64,000 nt of DNA from Leptospira kemamanensis (lineage in GTDB: Bacteria > Spirochaetota > Leptospiria > Leptospirales > Leptospiraceae), in the NCBI RefSeq assembly GCF_004769665.1, contig NZ_RQGG01000007.1, positions 240,919 to 304,918 of the forward strand. The letters run 5' to 3'. This document shows positions 46,078 through 54,408 of the stretch, piece by piece. Below the pieces are notes generated by a model, which saw only the letters and a program-made list of their open reading frames with translations, did no database searches and was not told the DNA's origin. Position 1 is the first letter of the stretch. Every line of letters begins with the position of its first letter. A program made the position numbers and the translations under genes.

Positions 46078-47700
46078 CTAAATTTCAATTTCATTTTTCT
46101 TTTTATAGGAGTCCAAAGCTCTCGGACTCGTGAAAAATACAAAAAATAAGCTAAAAAGAGCCAATATCCTCCATGGATAGGGCCCAAATGCCAAATAGGG
46201 CGTTGTTCTTTCTTTGGACACGGACAAAACATCCAGGTATCCAATTGCTTTTTGGAAGATGGGAAGTTCTCCCATCATTTCTCTACCCCAAGGATCATAA
46301 GCTGTTGTCATTCCTTGGACTGCAACACGAATGTATGGCCTTCCTGATTCAATGGCACGTAATCTCCCGGCACCCGCGTGTTGTTTGGTTTCTGTAACAC
46401 TTTCAAACCAAGAATCATTGGTGAGATTGATGAGGAGTTCCGAAGGGGAATGGTTGATCATGGATCTGACAAATTCTGGATACAAAACTTCATAACAAAT
46501 GAGAGGAGTGAAAATTACCGATTCTCCTGATTTGGTAGGGAAGGATTGGGATAAAAAGGTTTCACTTGGGATGTGATGGCTTACCTCTGGGAATACGTTT
46601 CTAAGGATTGGGATTTGAGTTTCGAAAGGAAGGTATTCTCCAAAAGGTAAAAGTTTGTGTTTGTATCGCCTATCTGTCTGTAAGGTGATAGGTTGTAAGA
46701 TACTAAACGAATTCCTTGAGCCACCATCCCAAACCAATTCATTAAAAAGTAAAGGGGCATTGGCCAATCGGACAAGTGTTTCGGTGATTTCCACAAAACT
46801 TTTGCTATACGTGGACTGCGGGCTAGGGGAAGGAAGTGTTCCTAAAAATGGAATAGAAGATTCAGGTAAAACGACTGCATCGATGGGTTTAGGTGCATTG
46901 GTGATGGCTTCTTGCGATAAATTATAGACGTCCTGCATGGTTTTTGTCATAAAACCAAAGTTTTCCTGGATTTCCTTTTTCGCATACGGTGTGTTTGGTT
47001 GGACTAAAACCAAATGAATGGATTTTTCTTCCGGGATGGATTCCGCTAAAAAATATAAGTTTGCAGAGAAAATAAAAAAGATCGGTGCCAAGTATAAAAA
47101 CGATTGTTTCCACTGTGTCAGTTTTTGACTCACCATGAGGTAAAGTAAAGAAACAGAAATGATGGAAACGAAACCCAGAACTTCTGTGCCCAAACGTGCC
47201 ATCTGACGCCAAAGGATTTGGTTTCGGAAGAGATCTCCCCAATACACAGGAAAAACCATAGGACAAAGCCAATCCGAAAGTAGGAAAAGAGAAGGGAAAA
47301 TAAGGAGATAAAATTTAGTCTCTCCCACAAGTCGGTATTTGGTGATCAAATGGGCACCAACAAAAACCACCCCAATTTTATAAAATGAGAAACTCGCATA
47401 AATCAGAAAGAGAAGAGAGGTAATGAAGATTCCATGACCTGTGATGTTTTGGATCGCATTTCCCATCCAATAAAAGGAAGTGCAGGTCACAAAAAAGGAA
47501 AATAGAATGGTACAAAGAATCGAAACACCAAACTTTCCTTCCTTTCTAATTTCTTTTGTGATGAGTAATAGAAACAATATTGTTAAAAACCCTGCGGATG
47601 CAAAACCGAAGGGTTCTAAAGAAAGAGCAAACGAAATGGATGCAAATACAAGAAAAAGGAAGTGAGATTTAGTTCCCAGAATTTTTAAGTGTTTTCTCAT
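46078..47700 (-). CDS. lnt: apolipoprotein N-acyltransferase
   Basis: Adds the third acyl chain to lipoproteins on the periplasmic side of the inner membrane. The 540-residue protein has about seven N-terminal helices and a nitrilase domain whose catalytic triad is visible: Glu in VVLPESSIPF, Lys in YKHKLLPFGEYLPF and Cys in PLICYEVLYPE. It overlaps the foldase gene upstream by 32 bases, so it is cotranscribed with it. Confidence 0.93.
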   Translation of the reverse strand: MRKHLKILGTKSHFLFLVFASISFALSLEPFGFASAGFLTILFLLLITKEIRKEGKFGVSILCTILFSFFVTCTSFYWMGNAIQNITGHGIFITSLLFLIYASFSFYKIGVVFVGAHLITKYRLVGETKFYLLIFPSLFLLSDWLCPMVFPVYWGDLFRNQILWRQMARLGTEVLGFVSIISVSLLYLMVSQKLTQWKQSFLYLAPIFFIFSANLYFLAESIPEEKSIHLVLVQPNTPYAKKEIQENFGFMTKTMQDVYNLSQEAITNAPKPIDAVVLPESSIPFLGTLPSPSPQSTYSKSFVEITETLVRLANAPLLFNELVWDGGSRNSFSILQPITLQTDRRYKHKLLPFGEYLPFETQIPILRNVFPEVSHHIPSETFLSQSFPTKSGESVIFTPLICYEVLYPEFVRSMINHSPSELLINLTNDSWFESVTETKQHAGAGRLRAIESGRPYIRVAVQGMTTAYDPWGREMMGELPIFQKAIGYLDVLSVSKERTTPYLAFGPYPWRILALFSLFFVFFTSPRALDSYKKKNEIEI

Positions 47701-48718
47701 ATTCCAATCTACGTGTGTATTCTTCTGCGAGTTCTTTACTTCCTAATGTTTTGATACGAAGTTCCATTAATTTTTTTTCTAATTCGGAATCAGAGAGATT
47801 GGAATTGTTTTTCCGAAAGTTTTTTTCTTCCACTTCTAGTTTTGTTATTTTTTCTTCTTCTTCTTTGATCTCTTTTAAGACCTTTTCCATTCGTTCGTTG
47901 CCATCTTTTCCAAAATAACGAATCCGAACTTCACGTTCTTTGGATTCACGTTCTGTTCCGGAAAGTTTTGCGAGTTCGTTTTGGCGAAGGTCCATTTCCG
48001 TTTCAAATTGATCGTATTTTGGTTCTCGGCTGACAACTGCATTGTAATAGTTTCCAAAGGTTTTTTTCCGATAGTTTTCATACAAACGAATCCGTTCATC
48101 AGCCTTCAGGTTTTTGGTTTCATCTAAAAAATTCTTTCGGTTAAAACTAAAATCAGCAGTGGCTTCTTCTAATCCAAAAATCAGTTCCGCGTCTTCTTTG
48201 GAAAAATACTTCCTTCGGAGTTGTTTGATTTGTTCGTAACGTTCGGCATTGGTATATGATTTGGAACTTGGATCGAGTTGGACCATGGCCTCTTCATATT
48301 TCAAATAATCGGTTAAGAGATTTAAGAGTTTTTTTGCATCTTCCCCTGAATATTCATTTTGAATGAAAGCTTTGATGTATTCGTGGCACTGTTCTCTGGT
48401 GCTTCCTTCTGGGCATTGACGACGTAAGTTCCATAATTCTGATATTAGATTAAGCTCACCTGACTTTGCTTTGGCGATAATTTCCTCAAATTGTAAAAAT
48501 TGTCCGTCGGGTGAAAAAATGGATTTTGCTGATTCTAAATAAAAGGGGTCCACAGAAAAACCATCACTTTGTGTACGAAAAAAAGATTCCGCTTTGTCAT
48601 TGGGATTCTCCTCATTCGCAGAATTGAACTCATTTGTTTGAGTGAATTTGTACAAAAGGAAAAGGAAAAAAACAAATACGAGAGAGATACTTACGATACG
48701 AAGATTCTTTGCATTCAT
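47669..48718 (-). CDS. lifO: lipase-specific foldase / secretion chaperone (LifO family)
   Basis: 349-residue protein with one N-terminal membrane anchor (SISLVFVFFLFLLYKF), then a variable linker and a long, highly charged helical domain (residues about 70-345) typical of Lif steric chaperones, including the repeated pattern R..YF..E.A...FGLEEA and a final RTLGSKEL-like segment. Such chaperones wrap around and fold a cognate secreted lipase in the periplasm. The lipase gene is directly upstream, which strongly supports the call. The family's RxxFDY motif is not well conserved. Confidence 0.75.
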   Translation of the reverse strand: MNAKNLRIVSISLVFVFFLFLLYKFTQTNEFNSANEENPNDKAESFFRTQSDGFSVDPFYLESAKSIFSPDGQFLQFEEIIAKAKSGELNLISELWNLRRQCPEGSTREQCHEYIKAFIQNEYSGEDAKKLLNLLTDYLKYEEAMVQLDPSSKSYTNAERYEQIKQLRRKYFSKEDAELIFGLEEATADFSFNRKNFLDETKNLKADERIRLYENYRKKTFGNYYNAVVSREPKYDQFETEMDLRQNELAKLSGTERESKEREVRIRYFGKDGNERMEKVLKEIKEEEEKITKLEVEEKNFRKNNSNLSDSELEKKLMELRIKTLGSKELAEEYTRRLEYEKTLKNSGN

Positions 48719-48764
48719 GGAGATTGTAGAGAAGTAAACGGTAAAAACTGGTTTCTGGAAACAA

Positions 48765-48793
48765 AAAAACCCAAGGCAAAGCCTTAGGTTTTT
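48765..48793 (-). terminator. hairpin terminator or attenuator between lipase and foldase
   Basis: An imperfect 13-bp stem with an AAA loop around AAGGC/GCCTT. On the minus strand it is followed by seven T residues. It would stop most transcripts leaving the lipase gene and lower foldase expression relative to lipase. Confidence 0.8.
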
Positions 48794-48814
48794 AAAAAAA
48801 ACTTCAGAAGTAAA

Positions 48815-49744
48815 CTATTGGTTCGCTTTCATATTGGAAGCCATGTTCATATAAAATCCTTCCACATCATACCAGAAACTTCCAGAACGAAGTGTGTTGG
48901 ATACTTGTAAGTGATCCACACCTGTTGTGAGAATTCCATAAGAAGGACCACCTTTCCATGTTCCCCATTTTTGAGAAGAAAGTGGAACGAGTCCATCATT
49001 GGTGGCACCTTGGCCTTGGAAAAGTCCACCGGCAGCACAAGCAGGGTGTAAAATTCCCATAAGAGGGTGTTGGATCAAATCAGGAAGGGTGATATAAGAT
49101 CCGTAAGAGTAGTATTTCACACCGGAACGGTTAGGTGTGTAGGAGTTAAACGACGAGAGACCTTCTTTGGTTAAAGAAGAAAGTGCAGCGAGTGCGTTTT
49201 GTTGGTTCGTTCCACCATACACAACCTTCACAAGAGTTTCTACGATACTTGCTACAAACGGTTGGATCCAACCAGGTAAAACGGTTTTAATGATATCAGC
49301 AATCGGTGATCCGTAATGTGGTGTGTTGAGTGTTGTGAGAGTTGCCACTCGGCTAGAAAGACCTAAGTTGGAAACCATATAACGGCTATCAAGTCCGCCT
49401 TGGGAGTGACCGAGGATGTGAAATTTTCCAGAGTAGTTCGTTGCTGCTGCGTATGTTAAAATTGCTGCTTTTAATTCCCCAGCCCGCACTTCGTTTGAGT
49501 TCGCTGCAGTTTTAGCAGGTGCATATACTGTGGCACCTTGGCTTCTGAGATAGTCATCCGTTCCACCCCAGTAGTTCACAATACTAATGATTCCACCTGT
49601 GTTTTCGCCCCAACCAAAAAGACCATGTGATAAGATAATTGGATAAGTTCCCGCAAGTGGTTTGGAAGAAGAACCAGAACTCGCAAGCACTGGGGTTGCC
49701 ATAATGGCTGTGGCAAAAAAGGCCAAAAGACTTTTTCGAATCAT
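48815..49744 (-). CDS. secreted triacylglycerol lipase (family I type)
   Basis: 309 residues from ATG 49744 with signal peptide MIRKSLLAFFATAIMATPVLA. It resembles Pseudomonas LipA-type lipases: oxyanion start PIILSHGLFGWG, nucleophile elbow LGHSQGGLDSRY, likely acid in ATNDGLVPLSS and histidine in TGVDHLQV. Lipases of this type need a dedicated foldase, which is the next gene. The start was chosen for the signal peptide; the longer frame to 49786 is unlikely. The promoter region is shared with a divergent TetR gene and contains two operators. Confidence 0.88.
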   Translation of the reverse strand: MIRKSLLAFFATAIMATPVLASSGSSSKPLAGTYPIILSHGLFGWGENTGGIISIVNYWGGTDDYLRSQGATVYAPAKTAANSNEVRAGELKAAILTYAAATNYSGKFHILGHSQGGLDSRYMVSNLGLSSRVATLTTLNTPHYGSPIADIIKTVLPGWIQPFVASIVETLVKVVYGGTNQQNALAALSSLTKEGLSSFNSYTPNRSGVKYYSYGSYITLPDLIQHPLMGILHPACAAGGLFQGQGATNDGLVPLSSQKWGTWKGGPSYGILTTGVDHLQVSNTLRSGSFWYDVEGFYMNMASNMKANQ

Positions 49745-49852
49745 AAATATTTCACCTCTGAATTTTCTAAGATAAAATTGTGGCAAATTGACTTATGTGA
49801 GGCAAGAAAATTTTTATATGACAAATAAAAAAATGGCAAAAATAGGAAATAA

Positions 49853-49866
49853 TTGAACATGTTCAA
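49853..49866. promoter_or_regulatory. TetR-type operator, lipase-proximal
   Basis: TTGAACATGTTCAA, a perfect 14-base palindrome 109 bases upstream of the lipase start. On the minus strand it is followed by TTATT, exactly as the second site is on the plus strand. Confidence 0.65.
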
Positions 49867-49934
49867 AAAGATCAAAAGGGTGTTTCTAAAAGATCGAAAG
49901 GCATTCAAGACAGGTTGATGCCTTTCATCCTATT

Positions 49935-49948
49935 TTGAACGTGTTCAA
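49935..49948. promoter_or_regulatory. TetR-type operator, regulator-proximal
   Basis: TTGAACGTGTTCAA, a perfect inverted repeat (6-base arms, GT centre) 56 bases before the TetR start. It differs from the lipase-proximal site by one base and shares its flanks in opposite orientation, so both divergent genes appear to have the same control element. Confidence 0.65.
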
Positions 49949-50003
49949 TTATTGAGTGATTTTAGGAATCCCTAAACCTTTTTATTTTGAAGGAAACAAA
50001 CCA

Positions 50004-50705
50004 ATGCCACAATCCATTCTGGGACTAACAAAACCAACTCTTGTCAAAGAGAGCTCCAAAAGAGAGATCACTAAACAAAAGATTTATCAGACGGCTCTGG
50101 TTCTCTTTCAAAAAGATGGATATGAAACGACAACCATGCGTAAGATTGCTAAGGAAGCAAAAGTTTCCTTAGGACTGACATACTATCATTTCCAATCCAA
50201 AGAAGAATTGGTTTTAGAATTTTATAAAAGTTCTCAGAAAGAATTATGTCGCCAGTCTGAATTGTTTTTCAAAACCACAAAGGACTTTAAAGCTCGTTAC
50301 AAATTCATAGTCTTAACACAATTGGAACTTTTTTCTCATCATAAAAAGTTTTTGTTGGTTCTCGCAAGACAAGCTGGTGATCCAACTTATCCCTTATCTC
50401 CATTTAGTAAAGAGAGTCGAGGTTTACGAGAAGAAGCAGTTGGTATCATCAGGTTAGCCATGATCACATCGAATTCCAAACTCCGAGAAGACTTAAGTAA
50501 AGTATTACCTGACCTTTTGTGGATGCAACAGATGGGAATTTTGTTTTATTGGCTCACCGATCCTTCTAAATCCTTTCAGAATACAAAATTGATGATTCAT
50601 GATTCACTCGATCTTACCTTCAAACTCATTAAATTATCCAATTTCCCTTTGTTTAAAAATGTAATGGGTCCGATCTTTCGGATGGTGAAACTCGTAAAAG
50701 CATAA
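50004..50705 (+). CDS. TetR/AcrR-family transcriptional regulator
   Basis: 233-residue repressor with an N-terminal helix-turn-helix (TTMRKIAKEAKVSLGLTYYHFQSKEELV) and an all-helical ligand domain. The start is ATG 50004, with AGGAAA at 49991; the frame to GTG 49956 runs into the operator region. It diverges from the lipase gene, and the two TTGAACRTGTTCAA palindromes lie between them. Probable repressor of itself and of the lipase, with a fatty-acid-like ligand as a guess. Confidence 0.85.
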   Translation: MPQSILGLTKPTLVKESSKREITKQKIYQTALVLFQKDGYETTTMRKIAKEAKVSLGLTYYHFQSKEELVLEFYKSSQKELCRQSELFFKTTKDFKARYKFIVLTQLELFSHHKKFLLVLARQAGDPTYPLSPFSKESRGLREEAVGIIRLAMITSNSKLREDLSKVLPDLLWMQQMGILFYWLTDPSKSFQNTKLMIHDSLDLTFKLIKLSNFPLFKNVMGPIFRMVKLVKA

Positions 50706-50771
50706 AGATTATGAAAAAATCTTTGAAAAGTCTACTTGCCAAATGACAAAACTTTGTTAATGTTTTGCCCT

Positions 50772-52424
50772 ATGCATTTGGATCTAAAATGGAATCGGCA
50801 CTTTTTCAGTTTTCTTGTTCTCTTTCTTTATTTCAGTGTGACACAAGTCCAGGCAAAGGAAGTGAAACTCCTCACAACTCCCATCACGGATGAAGTTGGG
50901 ATTTTAAGTACTGAACAAATTATAAAGTTGCAGGCCATCATTTCTGAGATCGAAACAAAAACCAGTGCCCAAGTGTTTTTGTACATCATCCAAAGTTTGG
51001 AAGGAGAAAGTATCGAATCCTATTCGATTCAAGTTGCAACACTTTCTAAAATCGGGCAAAAGGGTAAAGACAATGGTGTCCTTGTTTTACTTTCTGTGGG
51101 AGACAGGAAGGTCAGGATTGAAGTCGGATACGGATTAGAAGAAACATTAACAGACGTTTTGTGTAATCGAATCATCAAAAATATCATGATCCCTGAATTC
51201 AAAAAAGGAGATTTACCAAGTGGGATTCTCCTTGGGTATTCAGCCATTGAGTCGGTTTTATATGGAGCAGCTGATTCCAATCCTAATTTGAAAACGGATT
51301 ACCCGGATGGAATTGGGTATGCCATTTCCAATGAAAATACAGTAAAAAACATAGCGATTGCAACGGGTGTGATTGTGGCAGCACTCATCGGATTTTTCCT
51401 TTTGACAGATGGGAAAAAGAAATACCAACGTAAAATTTGGTTAGAAGTTCTCTATGGTTGCGTAGTTTTTTTTGGACTTTTGTACTTCCTACCTGATGCC
51501 GTATTTTATTTTTTTTGTTTTGGCATTGTTGCATTAAATTTATACTTGTTGTACGGGCTTTGGGAATGGTTTTCCTATCCTCTCGCCATCCTTTCCCTTC
51601 TATTTTGGATCCCTTTTTTGCAATTTAGTTTTCATGCAGAATGGATTGTCCTTTTTTGGGTGATCGGAGTGATTGGTGGGATACTACTTGTCATTAAACT
51701 GGCATTAGATGACATTTTGATTGCGTCTTATAAAAAATTTGCAAAACGATTGGGACTTACTGGTAGTGAACTTTTTTTCCACTCCATCGCTTTTCTTAGT
51801 TTGTGGTTTAGCGTTCATTCTTTTCTAAATCAGGAAAGATTTTTTTACATTTTGTATTACCAAGGAATCATTCTGTTTACTCTTTATGGATTTTCCATTA
51901 CGGTATTCCAAAAATATGCAATTCGTTATGGAATAACCTTCCTTCTTTGGTTAAGCTTAGTCGCAGGGATTTTCTTTTTTTGGCCAACGGGGGAGGATAC
52001 GTCTCCCCAAATTGATTTCAGTATTCTTTTTAATTCCTTTCAGTGGTTTTTTTGTTTGGTGTTAGGTTATGTTTTGGCAAAATCCATCCAAGTGAAGTCC
52101 TGGAAAACAAGGGCGCTAAAGTATGGATTCATTTCTCTTGTGTGGACATTTGGATTTTCGATTGAAGGGATCTTAGGTTTGAAAGATTCCGTCAATTTTT
52201 CAATTTCTACCTTTGTTTTTTCCTATTTTGTGTTACTTCTCCTTCACTTCTTTTATACGATTTGGGAAGAGAGTGATGGTGGTTCTTATTCTTCCTATTC
52301 TTCAAGCTCTAGTTCTTCCTCGAGTTATAGCAGTTCTTCCAGTTCCTATAGTTCCCGTTCGAGTTCTAGCTCGGGTGGTGGAGGTGGTAGTTTTGGTGGG
52401 GGAGGGAGTTCAGGTAGTTGGTAA
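50772..52424 (+). CDS. TPM-domain membrane protein (YgcG type)
   Basis: 551 residues from ATG 50772. A signal peptide (FFSFLVLFLYFSVTQVQA) precedes a TPM domain (about residues 35-170; DEVGILSTEQIIKLQAII, GVLVLLSVGDRKVRIEVGYGLEE), many transmembrane helices, and a Ser-rich tail of about 50 residues ending GGGGSFGGGGSSGSW, as is normal for YgcG-like proteins. TPM proteins are implicated in membrane-protein assembly and quality control; the precise role here is unknown. ATG 50760 is a possible alternative start. A weak hairpin at 50705-50725 separates it from the TetR gene. Confidence 0.78.
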   Translation: MHLDLKWNRHFFSFLVLFLYFSVTQVQAKEVKLLTTPITDEVGILSTEQIIKLQAIISEIETKTSAQVFLYIIQSLEGESIESYSIQVATLSKIGQKGKDNGVLVLLSVGDRKVRIEVGYGLEETLTDVLCNRIIKNIMIPEFKKGDLPSGILLGYSAIESVLYGAADSNPNLKTDYPDGIGYAISNENTVKNIAIATGVIVAALIGFFLLTDGKKKYQRKIWLEVLYGCVVFFGLLYFLPDAVFYFFCFGIVALNLYLLYGLWEWFSYPLAILSLLFWIPFLQFSFHAEWIVLFWVIGVIGGILLVIKLALDDILIASYKKFAKRLGLTGSELFFHSIAFLSLWFSVHSFLNQERFFYILYYQGIILFTLYGFSITVFQKYAIRYGITFLLWLSLVAGIFFFWPTGEDTSPQIDFSILFNSFQWFFCLVLGYVLAKSIQVKSWKTRALKYGFISLVWTFGFSIEGILGLKDSVNFSISTFVFSYFVLLLLHFFYTIWEESDGGSYSSYSSSSSSSSSYSSSSSSYSSRSSSSSGGGGGSFGGGGSSGSW

Positions 52425-52479
52425 ATGAGTTTTTAATTCGGGGTTTGACGTTTGATCTATAAATTTTATAGGATGTTTG

Positions 52480-52944
52480 TCACACACGTTTGCGGTAACG
52501 GATGTAAAACGGCTCAAAACTTGACTTGTTCCAAAATTGGATGGCTTCTTCGTTTTTGAGAATGGCTCGGAGTTCGATGGCAGGTATGTTTTTTTCCAAA
52601 CACCAAATGTCTACATCCTTTAAGAGTGCAGACATATATCCATTTTTCTTTTTTCCGAGTTTCGTCACCGCAAGGTCGATGAAAAGACTTCGTTCTTCTT
52701 CGAGGTGAGGTTTTTCTTCGATTCGACCTATCACAAGTGAAACAAGTTCGTCTTCCAGAAAATACCCTCGCATGTACACTTTTCCTGTACCAATCAACTT
52801 AAAATAGATATCAGTGAATTTTGTGGCAGCGCGTGGACGGATGCGAAAGAGACCATCTAACTCGAATTCGTTTACCCTTCGGAAAAACTGATTTACGAGT
52901 TCGATGGTTTGGTTTCTGTCAGATTCTAGAAGATCTCGGATCAA
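52480..52944 (-). CDS. GNAT-family acetyltransferase-like protein
   Basis: 154 residues with the fold and C-terminal pattern of GNAT enzymes (IDLAVTKLGKKKNGYMSALLKDVDIWCLEKNIPAIELRA, then NEEAIQFWNKSSFEPFYIRYRK). The start appears to be TTG 52944, immediately after the glyS stop, with no clear ribosome-binding site, suggesting coupled translation with glyS. Substrate unknown. Confidence 0.7.
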   Translation of the reverse strand: MIRDLLESDRNQTIELVNQFFRRVNEFELDGLFRIRPRAATKFTDIYFKLIGTGKVYMRGYFLEDELVSLVIGRIEEKPHLEEERSLFIDLAVTKLGKKKNGYMSALLKDVDIWCLEKNIPAIELRAILKNEEAIQFWNKSSFEPFYIRYRKRV

Positions 52945-54345
52945 CTAAACCATTCTTTGGATGAGATATGACTTGAGTTCGGAAACAGCGATCCGTTCTT
53001 GTTTCATGGAATCTCTTTCCCGGATGGTTACGGTTCCATCGCTCATGGTATCATAGTCAACCGTGATGCAAAATGGAGTTCCGATTTCATCGTGGCGACG
53101 GTAACGTTTTCCAATCGCGCCACTTTCGTCATAATCGACATACCAATGGTTTCGGAGGTCGGCATAAATTTCTTTTGCTTTGGCATCGAGTCCATCTTTT
53201 TTCATCAGTGGAAAAATCGCCACTTTCATCGGACTCACTCGTTTCCCGAAACGTAAAACGGTACGAACGTCGTCTTTTTCCAATTTCTCTTCTTCATAAG
53301 CATCGCATAACACAGCTAAGAAGAGACGGTTGAGACCAAGTGCTGGTTCCACTACATACGGTAGGTATTTTTTTTTTTGGTCCAAATCATGATACTTCAA
53401 GTCTTCTGAAGAAAACTTCTCGTGTTGGGTAAGGTCATAATCAGTCCGGGAAGCAATCCCCCAAAGTTCTCCCCAACCAAACGGGTATTTGTATTCGATA
53501 TCACTTGTGGAATCACTGTAAAACGATAGTTCTTTCTTCTCATGTTCTCTCACTCGTAGGTTTTCTTTTTTGAGTCCAACCACATTCACTAGCCAGTCCA
53601 TGCAATAGTCCACCCAATACTTGAACCATTCCTTTTGTGTCCCAGGTTCGCAGAAAAATTCCATCTCCATCTGTTCGAACTCACGTGTCCGAAAGATAAA
53701 TTGACGAGCCATGATTTCGTTCCGGAAAGACTTTCCAATTTGTGCAATTCCAAACGGAACTTTTTTACGAGCAATTTGTGTCACGTTTTTGAAATTGATA
53801 AAAATCCCTTGGGCCGTTTCTGGACGTAGGTAGATGTCTGTGGCACCTTCTTCGGAAGCACCATGGGAAGTTTTGAACATCAAATTGAATTGGCGAGCAT
53901 CGGTAAAACTACCAACTGTCCCACAAGTAGGACATGCGTATGCTTTGTCTCGGATGGTGTTTGTTAACTCTTCCAAACTTTTCCCAGTGGCAGCACCTTC
54001 CCCTTCTTTATCTTCCAAAAATTTATCCACTCGCACTCGGGTTTTGCATTTTTTGCAATCCATCAGTGGGTCATTAAAATTAGAAATATGGCCTGAAGCT
54101 TCCCAAACACGAGGGTGGAGGAGGATGGAAGAATCGAGACCTAACACATCATCCCGGCGGTGGACGAAGTATTCCCACCAAAGTCGTTTTAAATTGTTCA
54201 AAACTTCAATTCCGTTGGGACCATAGTCAAATGTATTGGAGAGGCCTCCGTAAATTTCGGATCCTGGGAAAACAAAGCCTCTTCGTTTGGAGACTGCGAC
54301 TATGGGTTTGAGCGACTGTTCTTCTTTCTCTTTCGGCTGTGCCAT
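52945..54345 (-). CDS. glyS: glycyl-tRNA synthetase (alpha2, class II)
   Basis: Charges tRNA-Gly. 466 residues from ATG 54345 (MAQPKEKEEQSLKPIVAVSKRRGFVFPGSEIYGG). Class II motif 2 is FRNEIMARQFIFRTREFEQMEMEFF and motif 3 EPALGLNRLFLAVL. A zinc-binding insertion has CKKC and CPTC. The anticodon-binding domain is at the end. The frame is open to 54429, but family N-termini begin near 54345. It diverges from the TonB-like gene. Confidence 0.95.
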   Translation of the reverse strand: MAQPKEKEEQSLKPIVAVSKRRGFVFPGSEIYGGLSNTFDYGPNGIEVLNNLKRLWWEYFVHRRDDVLGLDSSILLHPRVWEASGHISNFNDPLMDCKKCKTRVRVDKFLEDKEGEGAATGKSLEELTNTIRDKAYACPTCGTVGSFTDARQFNLMFKTSHGASEEGATDIYLRPETAQGIFINFKNVTQIARKKVPFGIAQIGKSFRNEIMARQFIFRTREFEQMEMEFFCEPGTQKEWFKYWVDYCMDWLVNVVGLKKENLRVREHEKKELSFYSDSTSDIEYKYPFGWGELWGIASRTDYDLTQHEKFSSEDLKYHDLDQKKKYLPYVVEPALGLNRLFLAVLCDAYEEEKLEKDDVRTVLRFGKRVSPMKVAIFPLMKKDGLDAKAKEIYADLRNHWYVDYDESGAIGKRYRRHDEIGTPFCITVDYDTMSDGTVTIRERDSMKQERIAVSELKSYLIQRMV

Positions 54346-54408
54346 ATCCGCCAAATTTTTTGTTTTCCATGAAAATTCAAAGTATTTTCCTTGAGATAAG
54401 ACTAAAGA

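Noticed and set aside
52270..52424. Ser/Gly-rich tail of the TPM protein as an assembly or frameshift artefact
   Set aside because: YgcG-type TPM proteins normally end in such a tail with a terminal GGGSSGSW-like sequence, and the frame ends properly.
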